DNA of 64,000 nucleotides from Bacillota bacterium (GCA_023414355.1 JAEZOB010000027.1:62001-126000); one strand, 5' to 3'; positions 53,132 through 62,665 are shown, counted from the first letter of the stretch. Notes: generated by a model not told the origin, from the sequence alone. Made by a program: numbers and translations.

Positions 53132-53752
53132 TTGAAAAAATACTTAAGTAAAGATTATATAAAAAGATTTATTATCATGCTAATCGGAAATATACTTCTC
53201 GGCCTTGGTATCAGTGTATTTAAGCTATCAGGACTTGGTAATGATCCATTCTCCGGAATGGTCATGGCACTATCGGAGGTTGTAAAAATTTCATATGCAT
53301 TATTCCTGGTTATCTTGAATCTATTTATTTTTTTAATTCAACTCCTGACGGGCAGAAAACTGATCGGGATCGGAACGATTGTGAATGCATGCCTTTTAGG
53401 GTATTTCGTAACATTTTTCTATTCGATATTTCAACAATTAATGCTGATGCCTGAAAGTATGTGGCAGAGAGTAGTTGTGGTATGCATCGGAGTTATCATC
53501 ACGAGTCTTGGTGTATCTATGTATCAGACACCGAAGGTAGGGATTGCACCCTATGATAGCCTGTCTATTATTATGGCACAAAAGTGGACTAAGATACCGT
53601 ACTTCTGGCACCGTATGCTGACAGATGGAATTTGCGCGGCGATTTGTTTTTACGCCGGCGGGATTGTCGGTTTGGGAACCCTGGTTTCCGCATTTGGGCT
53701 GGGTCCCTTTATTCATTTCTTCAATGAACATGTGTCAAAGAAGTTGCTATAA
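53132..53752 (+). CDS. YczE/YitT-type membrane protein
   Basis: 206 residues from a TTG at 53132, chosen because AAAGAGG lies 8 nt before it and the in-frame ATG at 53102 has no ribosome binding site. It begins LKKYLSKDYIKRFIIMLIGNILLGLGISVFKLSGLGNDPFSGMVMAL, characteristic of the YczE/YyaS/YitT family. About five to six helices follow, with the repeat GVSMYQTPKVGIAPYDSLSI mirroring the first half. Family function is unknown. Ends at a clear terminator. Confidence 0.85.
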   Translation: MKKYLSKDYIKRFIIMLIGNILLGLGISVFKLSGLGNDPFSGMVMALSEVVKISYALFLVILNLFIFLIQLLTGRKLIGIGTIVNACLLGYFVTFFYSIFQQLMLMPESMWQRVVVVCIGVIITSLGVSMYQTPKVGIAPYDSLSIIMAQKWTKIPYFWHRMLTDGICAAICFYAGGIVGLGTLVSAFGLGPFIHFFNEHVSKKLL

Positions 53753-53769
53753 GAAGTACTTTGAAATGG

Positions 53770-53811
53770 AAAGCCCTGTTCAGCTAGGTATACTGAACGG
53801 GGCTTTTGCAA
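53770..53811. terminator. Bidirectional terminator
   Basis: AAAGCCCTGTTCAG (53770-53783) pairs with CTGAACGGGGCTTTT (53793-53807), with A and T flanks. It separates the membrane protein from the convergent anti-sigma gene. Confidence 0.85.
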
Positions 53812-53823
53812 TTCTAATTTAGT

Positions 53824-55095
53824 TTATTCATAGTAGATATTTGGCTTTGCCGGTAAAACTTTATTGATATAAAGGCTGCTATAAGGAATTTCATTGATGT
53901 GTTCTGATAAATCCTTTGCTGTTCCGTAAACAAGCACTCCGTAGGTCTTAACCCCGTGTTCCTCTATATAGGCAAGAGCATCCTTATAAAAATCAGTTTT
54001 ATAATTATTATAATCAAAGATACTAACAAATTCTTCTCGATTTCTTAAGTACTTAAGACGTGATTTGAAATGAGTACCATATGCCTCGGAGATCAGTTCT
54101 GAATACTCTTTGTTTGACTTGTTAAGGGTACCGAAAAAATCCACTAAATTAAAAAGTGGGTATTGCTTCGGGTCAGGTTGTGTATTAGTTGAGGGTTCAT
54201 CATTAAAATTCGGGTCAAAACCAATTAAGTGTACCGGTTGGTTCTCACGCCACACAGTGCCTGGCGCTACGGTTCGAACCCCAACCCATTTAAAGTCCAA
54301 GGAGGGATATTTCTCAACCATATCGTAGAATTCTTTCATGGTAAGGTCTTTATTAAATACAATATTCATGGAAAGATAGGACAGTGAATTAAACTCCTTT
54401 AAATAAAGAGTGGTCTCTTCATTTCTTCGTTGAATTTCTTTTTCCTGAACGTTTATCGTATCCTCACCGGTAGCAGTCGAAAAAATATTCTGTATCTTTT
54501 CAAAACCTCTCCAAATCAAGAAGCGGTTTTCGGAGCTAAAGATTCCACCCTCGGCGTAGGTTAACCTTCCCCTTGAAAGGTTTACAGAATATCGGAGTGT
54601 GTCTTCAGAAAAAAGATCCCGCAGAGAATAGCTTACCTCATAGCATCCAAATCCCTTCGGCTCTTGGAAGGTAAATGAGCTAATGGAATATCCCGGCATA
54701 TTCAGGCCAATATAAGCCTGCATGTCGTAATAGAAATCAGGAAATTGATATGCCTGCTTCTCTGACTGAGTAACTGCAGAGGGATCATAATATACCAGAT
54801 CTACGATACCTGACCCTACATAGAAGATTCCGACGTAAAGTACAACGACGATCAAAACAGAGGTAAGTATGACTTTTCGCAGCCTGCCATTTACACTTTT
54901 CTTCAATTTGATGGTTTCTACAACCTGTTTCTCTATGTCAGAGGTTTTTGTAATATCATCAAATTCTTCAGCATAACGTTCTGAAATATATTCCTCCAGT
55001 GCTTCGTGCTTTTCTATTGCTTCTTCCACCAGCTGCTTTTCTTCCTCATTCGCCAAGCCCTTCTGATACCGGTTTAATAATTCTCTATAATTCAT
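53824..55095 (-). CDS. Anti-sigma factor, Sigma_reg_N/Sigma_reg_C type
   Basis: 423 residues. The cytoplasmic N-terminus begins MNYRELLNRYQKGLANEEEKQLVEEAIEKHEALEEYI, an anti-sigma-type helical segment without a zinc HCC motif. One membrane helix lies near 80-105 (VILTSVLIVVVLYVGIFYV), then an extracytoplasmic domain of ~310 residues, including GVRTVAPGTVWRENQPVHLIGFDP and LVYGTAKDLSEHINEIPYSSLYINKV. The arrangement matches proteins with the sigma factor regulator N- and C-terminal domains. The start overlaps the upstream ECF sigma gene by 11 nt. It would hold that sigma factor inactive until a cell-surface signal arrives. Confidence 0.85.
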   Translation of the reverse strand: MNYRELLNRYQKGLANEEEKQLVEEAIEKHEALEEYISERYAEEFDDITKTSDIEKQVVETIKLKKSVNGRLRKVILTSVLIVVVLYVGIFYVGSGIVDLVYYDPSAVTQSEKQAYQFPDFYYDMQAYIGLNMPGYSISSFTFQEPKGFGCYEVSYSLRDLFSEDTLRYSVNLSRGRLTYAEGGIFSSENRFLIWRGFEKIQNIFSTATGEDTINVQEKEIQRRNEETTLYLKEFNSLSYLSMNIVFNKDLTMKEFYDMVEKYPSLDFKWVGVRTVAPGTVWRENQPVHLIGFDPNFNDEPSTNTQPDPKQYPLFNLVDFFGTLNKSNKEYSELISEAYGTHFKSRLKYLRNREEFVSIFDYNNYKTDFYKDALAYIEEHGVKTYGVLVYGTAKDLSEHINEIPYSSLYINKVLPAKPNIYYE

Positions 55096-55576
55096 TTTCT
55101 CCCTCCAAATCTTTCTTAAGCCTCTTTCTGGCCCTAAAGAGTATTGTCTTGGCAGCTCCCTCTGTTATATTTCTGGACTTACTGATCTCTTTCAGTGAGA
55201 AGCCACAGAAGTAATAAAGAATAAGAATTTCTTTATAGGCCTCATTTAGATGAAGGATCGAATGATATAAACTCTTCTTTTTTTCTGATTCGATCATTCT
55301 GTCTAAGGGTGTTTTGTTACTATACAACGTTTCTTCCTGAATATCTACACTGCGATACCTCCTGTTTCGCCTAAGAAAATCAAGGTATAGATTTTTACAA
55401 ACCCGGAATAGCCAATACTTAAAATAACTCACATCATCCATCGACAAATAAGCCTTGAAAAAGGTATCACTGGTTAAGTCCTGTGCTAAATGATGATTTT
55501 TGCACAATGAAAATGCGTAGAGATATAATTCTCTGTGGTATTTAATATATAGTTCTTCCATCTGATCATTTATCAC
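55085..55576 (-). CDS. ECF RNA polymerase sigma factor
   Basis: 163 residues. Region 2: LYIKYHRELYLYAFSLCKNHHLAQDLTSDTFFKAYLSM and FKYWLFRVCKNLYLDFLRRNRR. Region 4: LNEAYKEILILYYFCGFSLKEISKSRNITEGAAKTILFRARKRLKKDL. It lacks the regions 1 and 3 of housekeeping factors. The start at 55576 has AGGGTG about 5 nt upstream. It overlaps the anti-sigma gene by 11 nt. A sigma-A-type promoter at 55645-55673 precedes it; no ECF autoregulatory promoter was recognised by eye. Confidence 0.92.
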   Translation of the reverse strand: MINDQMEELYIKYHRELYLYAFSLCKNHHLAQDLTSDTFFKAYLSMDDVSYFKYWLFRVCKNLYLDFLRRNRRYRSVDIQEETLYSNKTPLDRMIESEKKKSLYHSILHLNEAYKEILILYYFCGFSLKEISKSRNITEGAAKTILFRARKRLKKDLEGENEL

Positions 55577-55644
55577 CCTAACACCCCTTTCACTGTAAAA
55601 ACGAATTAATGAGCTTTAGGTTACACCCCTTTGATTTACATTTT

Positions 55645-55673
55645 ATTCTATATAAACAGATTTTACCTGTCAA
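55645..55673 (-). promoter_or_regulatory. Candidate sigma-A promoter for the ECF sigma operon
   Basis: Minus strand: TTGACA (55668-55673), 17-bp spacer, TAGAAT (55645-55650). About 70 nt before the start codon. Confidence 0.6.
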
Positions 55674-55815
55674 ATACTACTTAAACTGACATATTCTCAT
55701 CAGTCCAAAGGGTTAAATACCATAGAATCATTGCCTTCGGGACTCATCGAAATATTTTATATCAAATCTGCACATGATACTATGTGAATTCGATCATATC
55801 AGAAAGGAAGATATT

Positions 55816-57729
55816 ATGGCTGAAGCAATCTATGAAAAAACTGAGGGACGTGTAAGCTATCACGACACAGTGGAAGAAATGTTAACCAGAATCAGAGAAG
55901 ACGGAATGACCAATGTGTTCGACCGATATACCCAGCAGGAGAAAATCAGATGTAAATACTGCCTTGAGGGCTTGAGCTGCCAGCTTTGTTCGCATGGACC
56001 CTGCAGATGGAGTGAGAAAAGCGGTATTGACAAAGGCGTCTGCGGGATAGGACCGGATGCTAACGCAATGAGAAAACTGCTAATTCAGAATACGCTCGGT
56101 GCCGGTACCTATAGTCATCATGCTTACGAGGCCTTCAGAACGTTAAAGTCCATCGGGGAGGGCAAAGCTCCTTTTAAAATCAAGGACGAGAATAAGCTGC
56201 GCTGGATGTGTGAGAAGGTGGGAATTGATAACAAGCAGGATACGAAACAACTGGCTGTTCAGTTAGCTGAGCTATTAGAGGCCCAACAACAGATTGGTGT
56301 GGAAGAGCCAAATATTATGGTTGAAGCATTTGCTCCGAAGAAGCGTAAAGAAGTATGGAGAAAGCTCCATATCTACCCTGCCGGAACAGTTCATGAAGAA
56401 CAAAACTGTGTGGCGAGTTCTCTCACCAATGTGGATGGTGATTATGTTTCTCTGGCAATCAAGGCATTACGTCTAGGCCTGGCAACCATATATAACTCCC
56501 AGATCGGACTTGAAATGGTGCAGGACATCATCTTCGGCACTCCTGCCCCTCATGAGGTGAATACTGATCTTGGAATATTTGATCCGGATTATATCAATAT
56601 CGTATTTAACGGTCATCAACCCTGGATTGGTGCATTAACCATTGAAAAACTCAGAGATCCTAAGTATCAGGAGAAGGGAAGAGCAGTAGGAGCCAAAGGG
56701 ATCAGAGTGATAGGCTCTATTGAAACCGGACAGGAGCTTCTGCAAAGATATCCTATGGATGAAGTGTTTGTTGGGTTAATGGGAAACTGGCTTGCGATAG
56801 AGCCAATGCTTGCTACCGGTGCAGTGGATGTTCTGGCGATGGAGGAGAATTGCTCACCACCGGCTATTGATTCCTACGCCGAGAAATATCAGGTGGCTTT
56901 GGTGGCAATCAGTACCATCATCGGAGTTCCGCGAATCCAGGAGAAGCTGCCATATTATCCGAATAAAGCGGATGAGATGTCAGAGAGATTAATTGATCTG
57001 GGTATCGAAAACTTTACGAAACGTCATGACAAAATCAAGCCCCATGTTCCTAAAAGAATTCAAAAAGCAATCGCCGGCTTTTCCACAGAGGCTGTCTTAA
57101 ATGCGTTAGGGAATAAGCTCGATCCCTTGGTTGAAGTAATTGCAGCGGGTAAAATCAAGGGAGTCGTTGCCTTGGCTAACTGTGCTACATTAAGAAATGG
57201 TCCTCATGATTGGAATACTGTAAATCTCACGAAAGAATTAATAAAGAGAGATATCTTAGTAGTTGCAGGTGGCTGTGGTAATCACGGTCTGGAGGTTGCC
57301 GGTCTGTGCAGTCCGGAAGCAGCCGACTTGGCAGGGGATGGACTAAGGGAAGTCTGCGGACTATTAAAGATTCCCCCGGTACTGAGCTTCGGTACCTGTA
57401 CTGATACGGGAAGAATCTCAATGCTGGTTACTGCATTGGCGGACCATTTGGATGTAGATATACCACAACTTCCTATTGCGGTAACCGCACCGGAATGGAT
57501 GGAGCAAAAAGCTACGATTGATGGAATTTTTGCAGTGGCGTATGGTGCTTATACACATCTGTCTCCTACACCCTTTATCACCGGAGCCCCTAATTTGGCG
57601 AAGCTTCTGACCCAGGATGTCGAAGCATTAACCGGAGGAAAGGTCGCTCTTGGCGATGATCCGGTGGAGGTTGCTAACAATATAGAGGCCCATATTATCG
57701 CGAAGAGAAAGGGCTTAGGACTTCAGTAA
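55816..57729 (+). CDS. CooS-type anaerobic carbon monoxide dehydrogenase homologue, divergent
   Basis: 637 residues from the ATG at 55816, with AGGAAG about 6 nt upstream. The family fold is clear. B-cluster cysteines C55, C58, C63 and C76 (CQLCSHGPC and GVCGIG) are present. For the Ni-Fe C-cluster, H267 (FNGHQP), C346 (EENCSPP), C455 (ANCATLRN), C487 (GGCGNHG) and C528 (FGTCTDTGR) are present, as is the K565 segment PEWMEQKA. The sixth cysteine is absent: the canonical GICCTGNE reads GSIETGQE (about 300-307). The inter-subunit D-cluster motif is CxxC (C46, C49) rather than Cx7C. Activity on CO is therefore uncertain. No ACS, CooC or hydrogenase genes lie beside it. Confidence 0.88.
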   Translation: MAEAIYEKTEGRVSYHDTVEEMLTRIREDGMTNVFDRYTQQEKIRCKYCLEGLSCQLCSHGPCRWSEKSGIDKGVCGIGPDANAMRKLLIQNTLGAGTYSHHAYEAFRTLKSIGEGKAPFKIKDENKLRWMCEKVGIDNKQDTKQLAVQLAELLEAQQQIGVEEPNIMVEAFAPKKRKEVWRKLHIYPAGTVHEEQNCVASSLTNVDGDYVSLAIKALRLGLATIYNSQIGLEMVQDIIFGTPAPHEVNTDLGIFDPDYINIVFNGHQPWIGALTIEKLRDPKYQEKGRAVGAKGIRVIGSIETGQELLQRYPMDEVFVGLMGNWLAIEPMLATGAVDVLAMEENCSPPAIDSYAEKYQVALVAISTIIGVPRIQEKLPYYPNKADEMSERLIDLGIENFTKRHDKIKPHVPKRIQKAIAGFSTEAVLNALGNKLDPLVEVIAAGKIKGVVALANCATLRNGPHDWNTVNLTKELIKRDILVVAGGCGNHGLEVAGLCSPEAADLAGDGLREVCGLLKIPPVLSFGTCTDTGRISMLVTALADHLDVDIPQLPIAVTAPEWMEQKATIDGIFAVAYGAYTHLSPTPFITGAPNLAKLLTQDVEALTGGKVALGDDPVEVANNIEAHIIAKRKGLGLQ

Positions 57730-57800
57730 TGCCATGAAAACCTCCTTATATTTTGCTACCACAAAAACTGCATAAGTGATTTACTAGCTATGAAGATGAT

Positions 57801-57911
57801 AAAAACCCTGTTCAGCATACTGAGATGCTCCTCTTTAGATACACAGTTTTTACTATATCAACTGTCTACCTAAAAGAGGGGCATCTCAGTATGCAGAACA
57901 GGGTTTTATTC
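57801..57911. terminator. Very long inverted repeat after the CooS-type gene
   Basis: A ~43-nt arm starting AAAACCCTGTTCAGCATACT (57802) is repeated in inverse orientation at about 57868-57907, ending GAACAGGGTTTT, with few mismatches. The loop contains another short palindrome (CAGTTTTTACTATATCAACTG region). It is AT-flanked. It could serve as a terminator for cooS, but it is longer than usual. The remainder of the 346-nt gap holds only the hairpin at 58008. Confidence 0.7.
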
Positions 57912-58007
57912 TATGAATAAATTGTAGTCGCGGCTAATAAAATGATTATTATGATTCCTGCATTTTACTTACTGAATTCATAAAAAACCAAAGAATAGAT
58001 CTATAAG

Positions 58008-58044
58008 AATGTCGTCATGGGCTTAGAACAAACGACATTTTTTT
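58008..58044 (+). terminator. Terminator-like hairpin in the leader of the large exported protein gene
   Basis: AATGTCGT (58008-58015) pairs with ACGACATT (58032-58039), followed by a seven-T run, 32 nt before the ATG. It may end upstream transcripts or attenuate this gene. Confidence 0.6.
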
Positions 58045-58075
58045 GATGCGTAATTTTAGTAAGGAGGGTTAAAAA

Positions 58076-61000
58076 ATGAAAGTCTACTACAAGAAAACCA
58101 GACAAAAGAAAGTGTTAGCAATTCTTATCATTGCGATCATGATTACTACGATGTACCTGCCTTCACTGAGTTCAGACACCTTCGCAGCAACAAAACTTAC
58201 CTTTGATAAATGTTATACATACTCCTATGTACTAAGTAGCAATACCTACGCAATCCATAATCTGAAGAGTGATGACACCGTGGTATGGAACATCAGTGAT
58301 GACGCGAAAGGCTTTGTGAGCTTTTCAAAGACTGATCAGGAGAAAAGGAATATGAAGGTTACAGTTGATAAAGATACATCAAGTGTGAAGGTATATACCT
58401 TCGGTGGGAAAAGGATGGTTCTGGGTACCTATTACACGGTGAAGGCAACCATATTCAATTCTAAGGGTAAAAAGGTTGGAGAGTGCTCCGACGAGGTCAT
58501 CGTTAGTATCGATGCGAAATCCGTAAAAATAACGAATCATCCCGATAACTTTACGATGTATGAGAATACTTCCTTTAAATTTAAACGTAAACTATCGCCT
58601 GTGGGTACCTCCAATGAAACGTTCTGGATCGTAACAGATGAACGGAACAAGGAATTAACCAATACCAAAACAGGTGTAATGTCAAATAAGGTAACCATGA
58701 ATGCCAATGGGGTTTTTACTCCAAAGGTATCGGGAATTTATAATATAGCTGCAGTTGCATATCGCAGTAAAAATGCGAAAGTCCGGAGAGCAATATCCAC
58801 ATTGGTAACGGTGAAGGTTGTTTCCGAGGCATCCAATCCGGTCACACCAACCGAAGCTCCTTCCGAAGCCCCTTCCGTAGCACCATCCGTTTCTCCGGGC
58901 TCGGTACCGGCTTCCGGGTCAAATAATTCTAATCCGGTCTCAGAGCCTACAGAAACAATTACTATGAAGGTAGATGGCTTTGAAGCTGAAGCACCTTTGA
59001 ATGTAAATACGGAATCAATCAATCTTACCGGTGTGATTAATACAAATACCGGTGTGAAGGAAGCAAAGGTTTCCTACTATTCGAATAGTAATGTGGCGGT
59101 AAGAACTCATCGCGTAGAGGGAGCGAATCCGTTCAAGGTATCCTCATTACCGCTCGATATCGGGACGAATTATATTACGATTACCGGAACAGCTACCAGA
59201 GGCACATCAGTGAAAAAGGATATCGTAGTAAATCGCCTAAGTAAGGTGGTTCGACTCAGTGATAATGTAATCGGCTTTGACAGTACAACGGAGGAAGGCC
59301 TGCATACGATTGAAGAGATTTATCATGGGATTGAGAACTTCTGGATGGATGATATGGGAACTCCGGAGGATACAAATGATGATGTATATCATCTGGTCGT
59401 TCATGAGAACAGCCCATTGATGGAATATATCTTAAGGGGAACCTATCAAGCAGGTAACATTATTTATATACCACAGTGTGAGTATTTCCCTGCAGGCTTG
59501 ACATTGATATACAGAGCACACAGTGATGAGTATAGAGAAGGATACGAGTATGATAGCAATACCTATGAAGTGATTCAGGCACAGTTTACGGGGATATCAG
59601 ATTTATTGAAAGATGATGTCTGTATTAATACAAGCGAAATTAATGCCGAAGATCCGATTGCTTTTGTTCTGGCACCGGGTGGTACCGAGCTTTATCTTCC
59701 CGATGAGGATAACGAAGAGGTGGCAGTACCTCCGGAAAATGCAGAAATTAGATCCTTTGCTGCCACAGAGCCTAATTCAGTAATAAATGAAGGCTTCCAG
59801 TTTCAGAATATTTCAGAAATGATACAACCAACACTGGATTTTTCGGATCTATACAACGGTTCAGTTGTATTCAAATTTAATGATGCTATTCTCTACGATA
59901 AAGACGGAGATAGGGATGGCGAGGTAGAGCGGAAGACGGAGAACGATAGAGTCACTGTTTCAGGGGAAATATCACTAAAGAATATCAAGCCCACATTTGG
60001 CTTGGAGTGGAATCCCTCCCTTACAGATCCTTTGCCGAAGCAATTTATAAGTAAAATATCTTATAACGAAAATCAAGAGCTTAAGTGCACCATTGGAGAA
60101 GAAATCAGTAATTTAAGATTTGTCATTGAGGATTATAAGAAAGCTACAAATTCATTTAGAAACAAATGTAGTTTTGTAGGTATGGACATCGAAGGCATAA
60201 ATATGGATAATTCGATTCTGATCGCAGCAATCGGTCTTAACATGGCGGGTGTTGTTGGAGTCGATCTCAAAACCATACAATCCATCTCAACACGAGTGCC
60301 CTTTAATCCTATCGCAGTGATCTACGTATTTCTGAATGCGGAAGGGAAGCTGTCAACAGAGCTGGTTATCGAATATTCCCACTCATCCTATGTTGAAAAG
60401 GGTGTAAATGTACAGAAGGAGGGTTATGTCGGAAGCCATGGAAGCTGTGCACAAAATACCGGTACGACAAACTTCATGATGGGAGATAGAAATATTAACA
60501 TCTATGACCTGTCCTGTAAGTCATTTTATGAAAGAAATCTGCAGGGAGTCAATACTGTAAGTATCAAAGGAAATGGTACGGCCGAGGTTTCAATCACAGG
60601 CGGTGCAGCCTGTGGTATCATGTTCGGCGGCATATTACCTGCGGCGGTAGGAGCAGATGTTGGTCCACGGATAAAAGCCAATTTGAACGGAAAAGTATCC
60701 TTTTCCACCCTGAGCGATCCTGTTTTTGAGGGAGCCTCCTCTCTAAATATGAAATTATCAGCAAAAGCTGCGGCTGATCTTAGGTTTGTAGCCAAAACAG
60801 CACTTGGCAATCCGGGCTTCAATGTACATAGGGAACTACTGGAGCTGATTTTCCTGGAATTTAATTTATCTACAACAGCCTTTCGTGGAAAGGTATATGC
60901 TACTGACAGCGACAGAGATATAACGAATAATCCTGTCCTTGATAGTGCAAAGGTGACGTTAAGCAAGCCTGGAACCGCTTCTGCTGATAATACAGTCTTT

Positions 61001-62665
61001 TTTGAGACGTCAACCGGAAGCGATGGCAGCTTTGATATTAGTAATGTTTCGGCAGGTGATTATATACTAAGCGTATCGAAGGATGGCTATGTCACATATC
61101 TAAATAATAATTACGCGATAGAAGGTACCGGTAGTGAAAAGAACATCTATCTGGATGCAGCCAATCAGTCAGCTACGTTATCCGGCTTAGTTACGAAAGC
61201 GGATGAAGATACCAACTCAAGCAATAACGTGCCGCTTTCTGCTATTACGGTATCTTTAACGAAGCTCGGCAGCAGTAACCTTGAAAACATCGTAACGACA
61301 ACAGGAGAAGATGGAAGGTATTCCTTTGAAAATCTTCCATTTGGGTTATATGAAATTTCAATTACTGACAGCAACTTCATACCGATTGTCAGTGAGATTA
61401 TGATCAATGCTACTAATATCACGATTTATAATATTACGCTGGAGGCGATCTCTAATAACTACGCCGGAAACGGGATAGCAAATGGTGTGGTAATTAATGC
61501 TTTATCGGGTACCGGTGTAGAGCCCGGATTAACACTTTCTGTAAGAAAAGGTTACAATATCTCTTATGGTGAGCCTGTTGCATCCACCACTACAGGGGTG
61601 GGCGGAGCATACACCCTAAACCTTCCGGCAGGGAATTACACAGTATTTGTCACAGATAACCGAACAAATGTAATTACGAAGTATCATGAAGGCTACTTTA
61701 ACATTAAGACAATGGGAAATATAACAATCAACAATCAAAATGGTCAGGTGACACCAATCCTGTCGAATGATGAGATCAGAATTGTCCTCAGCTGGGGTGA
61801 AGTACCAAGAGATTTGGATTCCCATTTGTCAGGACCGACTTCATCCGGAGGCAGTTTCCATACCTATTTTTCTAGCAAGAGCTATTTAGAGAATAGTGCA
61901 AAGATTGTACAGCTTGACGTAGACGATACTACAAGTTATGGACCGGAAACGACTACCATTTATAGACAGATGAAGGGAATCTATAAATTTTCGATTCATG
62001 ACTATACCAACAGAGGTAGTACTAATTCCAATGCTCTGGCGAGTTCCGGTGCTTTAGTACAGGTGTATTTCGGCAGTACGGTACTAAGTTATTATGTTCC
62101 CGGGCAGCCCGGAACGACATGGGATGTATTCCAGTATAACAGCGAAACCGGAGAATTTGTTGTATTGAATACGATGTATTACCAGAGCAGCCCTGAAGCT
62201 GTCGGAAGACAAGGTTCTATGATGCGCAGAAGCTTTGCGGCACCGGAAAGTCAGCTGAAGGATTATGAAATGGAAGAAATGGCTCCGAAGAATGGTAAGG
62301 ATGTAACAATCCCAGAGATTCCTGTTGAGCCTACAGAAACAGAAGCTGAGGTAACAGAGCCAGAGGTAACAGAGCCAGAGGTAACAGAACCAGAGGTAAG
62401 AGAACCAGAGGTAACAGAACCAGAGGTAACAGAACCAGAGGTAACAGAACCAGAGGTAACAGAACCAGAGGTAACAAAACCAGAGGTAACAGAACCAGAG
62501 GTAACAAAACCAGAGGTAACAGAACCAGAAGTAATAGAACCAGAGGTAACGGAACAAGAGGTAACAGAACCAGAAGTAACAGAACCAGAAGTAACAGAAC
62601 CAGAGGTAAAAAAGCCTGAAGTAAGTGAACCTGAGGGTCAAGGGACTGATGGGTTAGGATTGTAG
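58076..62665 (+). CDS. Large exported multidomain repeat protein
   Basis: 1529 residues, AAGGAGGG 7-8 nt upstream. Signal peptide KKVLAILIIAIMITTMYLPSLSS with cleavage near TFAATK. Ig-like segments fill roughly 35-250, then a Pro/Ser/Val linker (~250-290). A long unassigned beta-rich region follows to ~930. Three carboxypeptidase-regulatory-like (CNA-B/SpaA-type) units follow at ~936-1011, 1031-1121 and 1126-1215. A YfaP/DUF2135-like domain (VLSWGEVPRDLDSHLSGP) is at ~1235-1375. The tail is 19 near-identical pentads of the TEPEV type (1424-1520). It ends in GLGL, with no LPxTG sortase signal. Probably a surface-associated or secreted adhesin-like protein; anchoring is unclear. Confidence 0.8.
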   Translation: MKVYYKKTRQKKVLAILIIAIMITTMYLPSLSSDTFAATKLTFDKCYTYSYVLSSNTYAIHNLKSDDTVVWNISDDAKGFVSFSKTDQEKRNMKVTVDKDTSSVKVYTFGGKRMVLGTYYTVKATIFNSKGKKVGECSDEVIVSIDAKSVKITNHPDNFTMYENTSFKFKRKLSPVGTSNETFWIVTDERNKELTNTKTGVMSNKVTMNANGVFTPKVSGIYNIAAVAYRSKNAKVRRAISTLVTVKVVSEASNPVTPTEAPSEAPSVAPSVSPGSVPASGSNNSNPVSEPTETITMKVDGFEAEAPLNVNTESINLTGVINTNTGVKEAKVSYYSNSNVAVRTHRVEGANPFKVSSLPLDIGTNYITITGTATRGTSVKKDIVVNRLSKVVRLSDNVIGFDSTTEEGLHTIEEIYHGIENFWMDDMGTPEDTNDDVYHLVVHENSPLMEYILRGTYQAGNIIYIPQCEYFPAGLTLIYRAHSDEYREGYEYDSNTYEVIQAQFTGISDLLKDDVCINTSEINAEDPIAFVLAPGGTELYLPDEDNEEVAVPPENAEIRSFAATEPNSVINEGFQFQNISEMIQPTLDFSDLYNGSVVFKFNDAILYDKDGDRDGEVERKTENDRVTVSGEISLKNIKPTFGLEWNPSLTDPLPKQFISKISYNENQELKCTIGEEISNLRFVIEDYKKATNSFRNKCSFVGMDIEGINMDNSILIAAIGLNMAGVVGVDLKTIQSISTRVPFNPIAVIYVFLNAEGKLSTELVIEYSHSSYVEKGVNVQKEGYVGSHGSCAQNTGTTNFMMGDRNINIYDLSCKSFYERNLQGVNTVSIKGNGTAEVSITGGAACGIMFGGILPAAVGADVGPRIKANLNGKVSFSTLSDPVFEGASSLNMKLSAKAAADLRFVAKTALGNPGFNVHRELLELIFLEFNLSTTAFRGKVYATDSDRDITNNPVLDSAKVTLSKPGTASADNTVFFETSTGSDGSFDISNVSAGDYILSVSKDGYVTYLNNNYAIEGTGSEKNIYLDAANQSATLSGLVTKADEDTNSSNNVPLSAITVSLTKLGSSNLENIVTTTGEDGRYSFENLPFGLYEISITDSNFIPIVSEIMINATNITIYNITLEAISNNYAGNGIANGVVINALSGTGVEPGLTLSVRKGYNISYGEPVASTTTGVGGAYTLNLPAGNYTVFVTDNRTNVITKYHEGYFNIKTMGNITINNQNGQVTPILSNDEIRIVLSWGEVPRDLDSHLSGPTSSGGSFHTYFSSKSYLENSAKIVQLDVDDTTSYGPETTTIYRQMKGIYKFSIHDYTNRGSTNSNALASSGALVQVYFGSTVLSYYVPGQPGTTWDVFQYNSETGEFVVLNTMYYQSSPEAVGRQGSMMRRSFAAPESQLKDYEMEEMAPKNGKDVTIPEIPVEPTETEAEVTEPEVTEPEVTEPEVREPEVTEPEVTEPEVTEPEVTEPEVTKPEVTEPEVTKPEVTEPEVIEPEVTEQEVTEPEVTEPEVTEPEVKKPEVSEPEGQGTDGLGL
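62348..62632 (+). repeat. 15-bp coding minisatellite, 19 units
   Basis: Unit GAGGTAACAGAACCA, encoding EVTEP. Variants change T to K, R, I or S and E to Q at few positions. In-frame, so copy-number changes preserve the reading frame. This is the source of two spurious leucine-rich antisense reading frames. Confidence 0.92.

Noticed and set aside
58008..58044. Possible c-di-GMP riboswitch before the large exported protein
   Set aside because: Only a simple hairpin and T run are visible; no conserved riboswitch core was recognised.
62348..62632. Possible CRISPR array
   Set aside because: 15-bp in-frame coding units without spacers.
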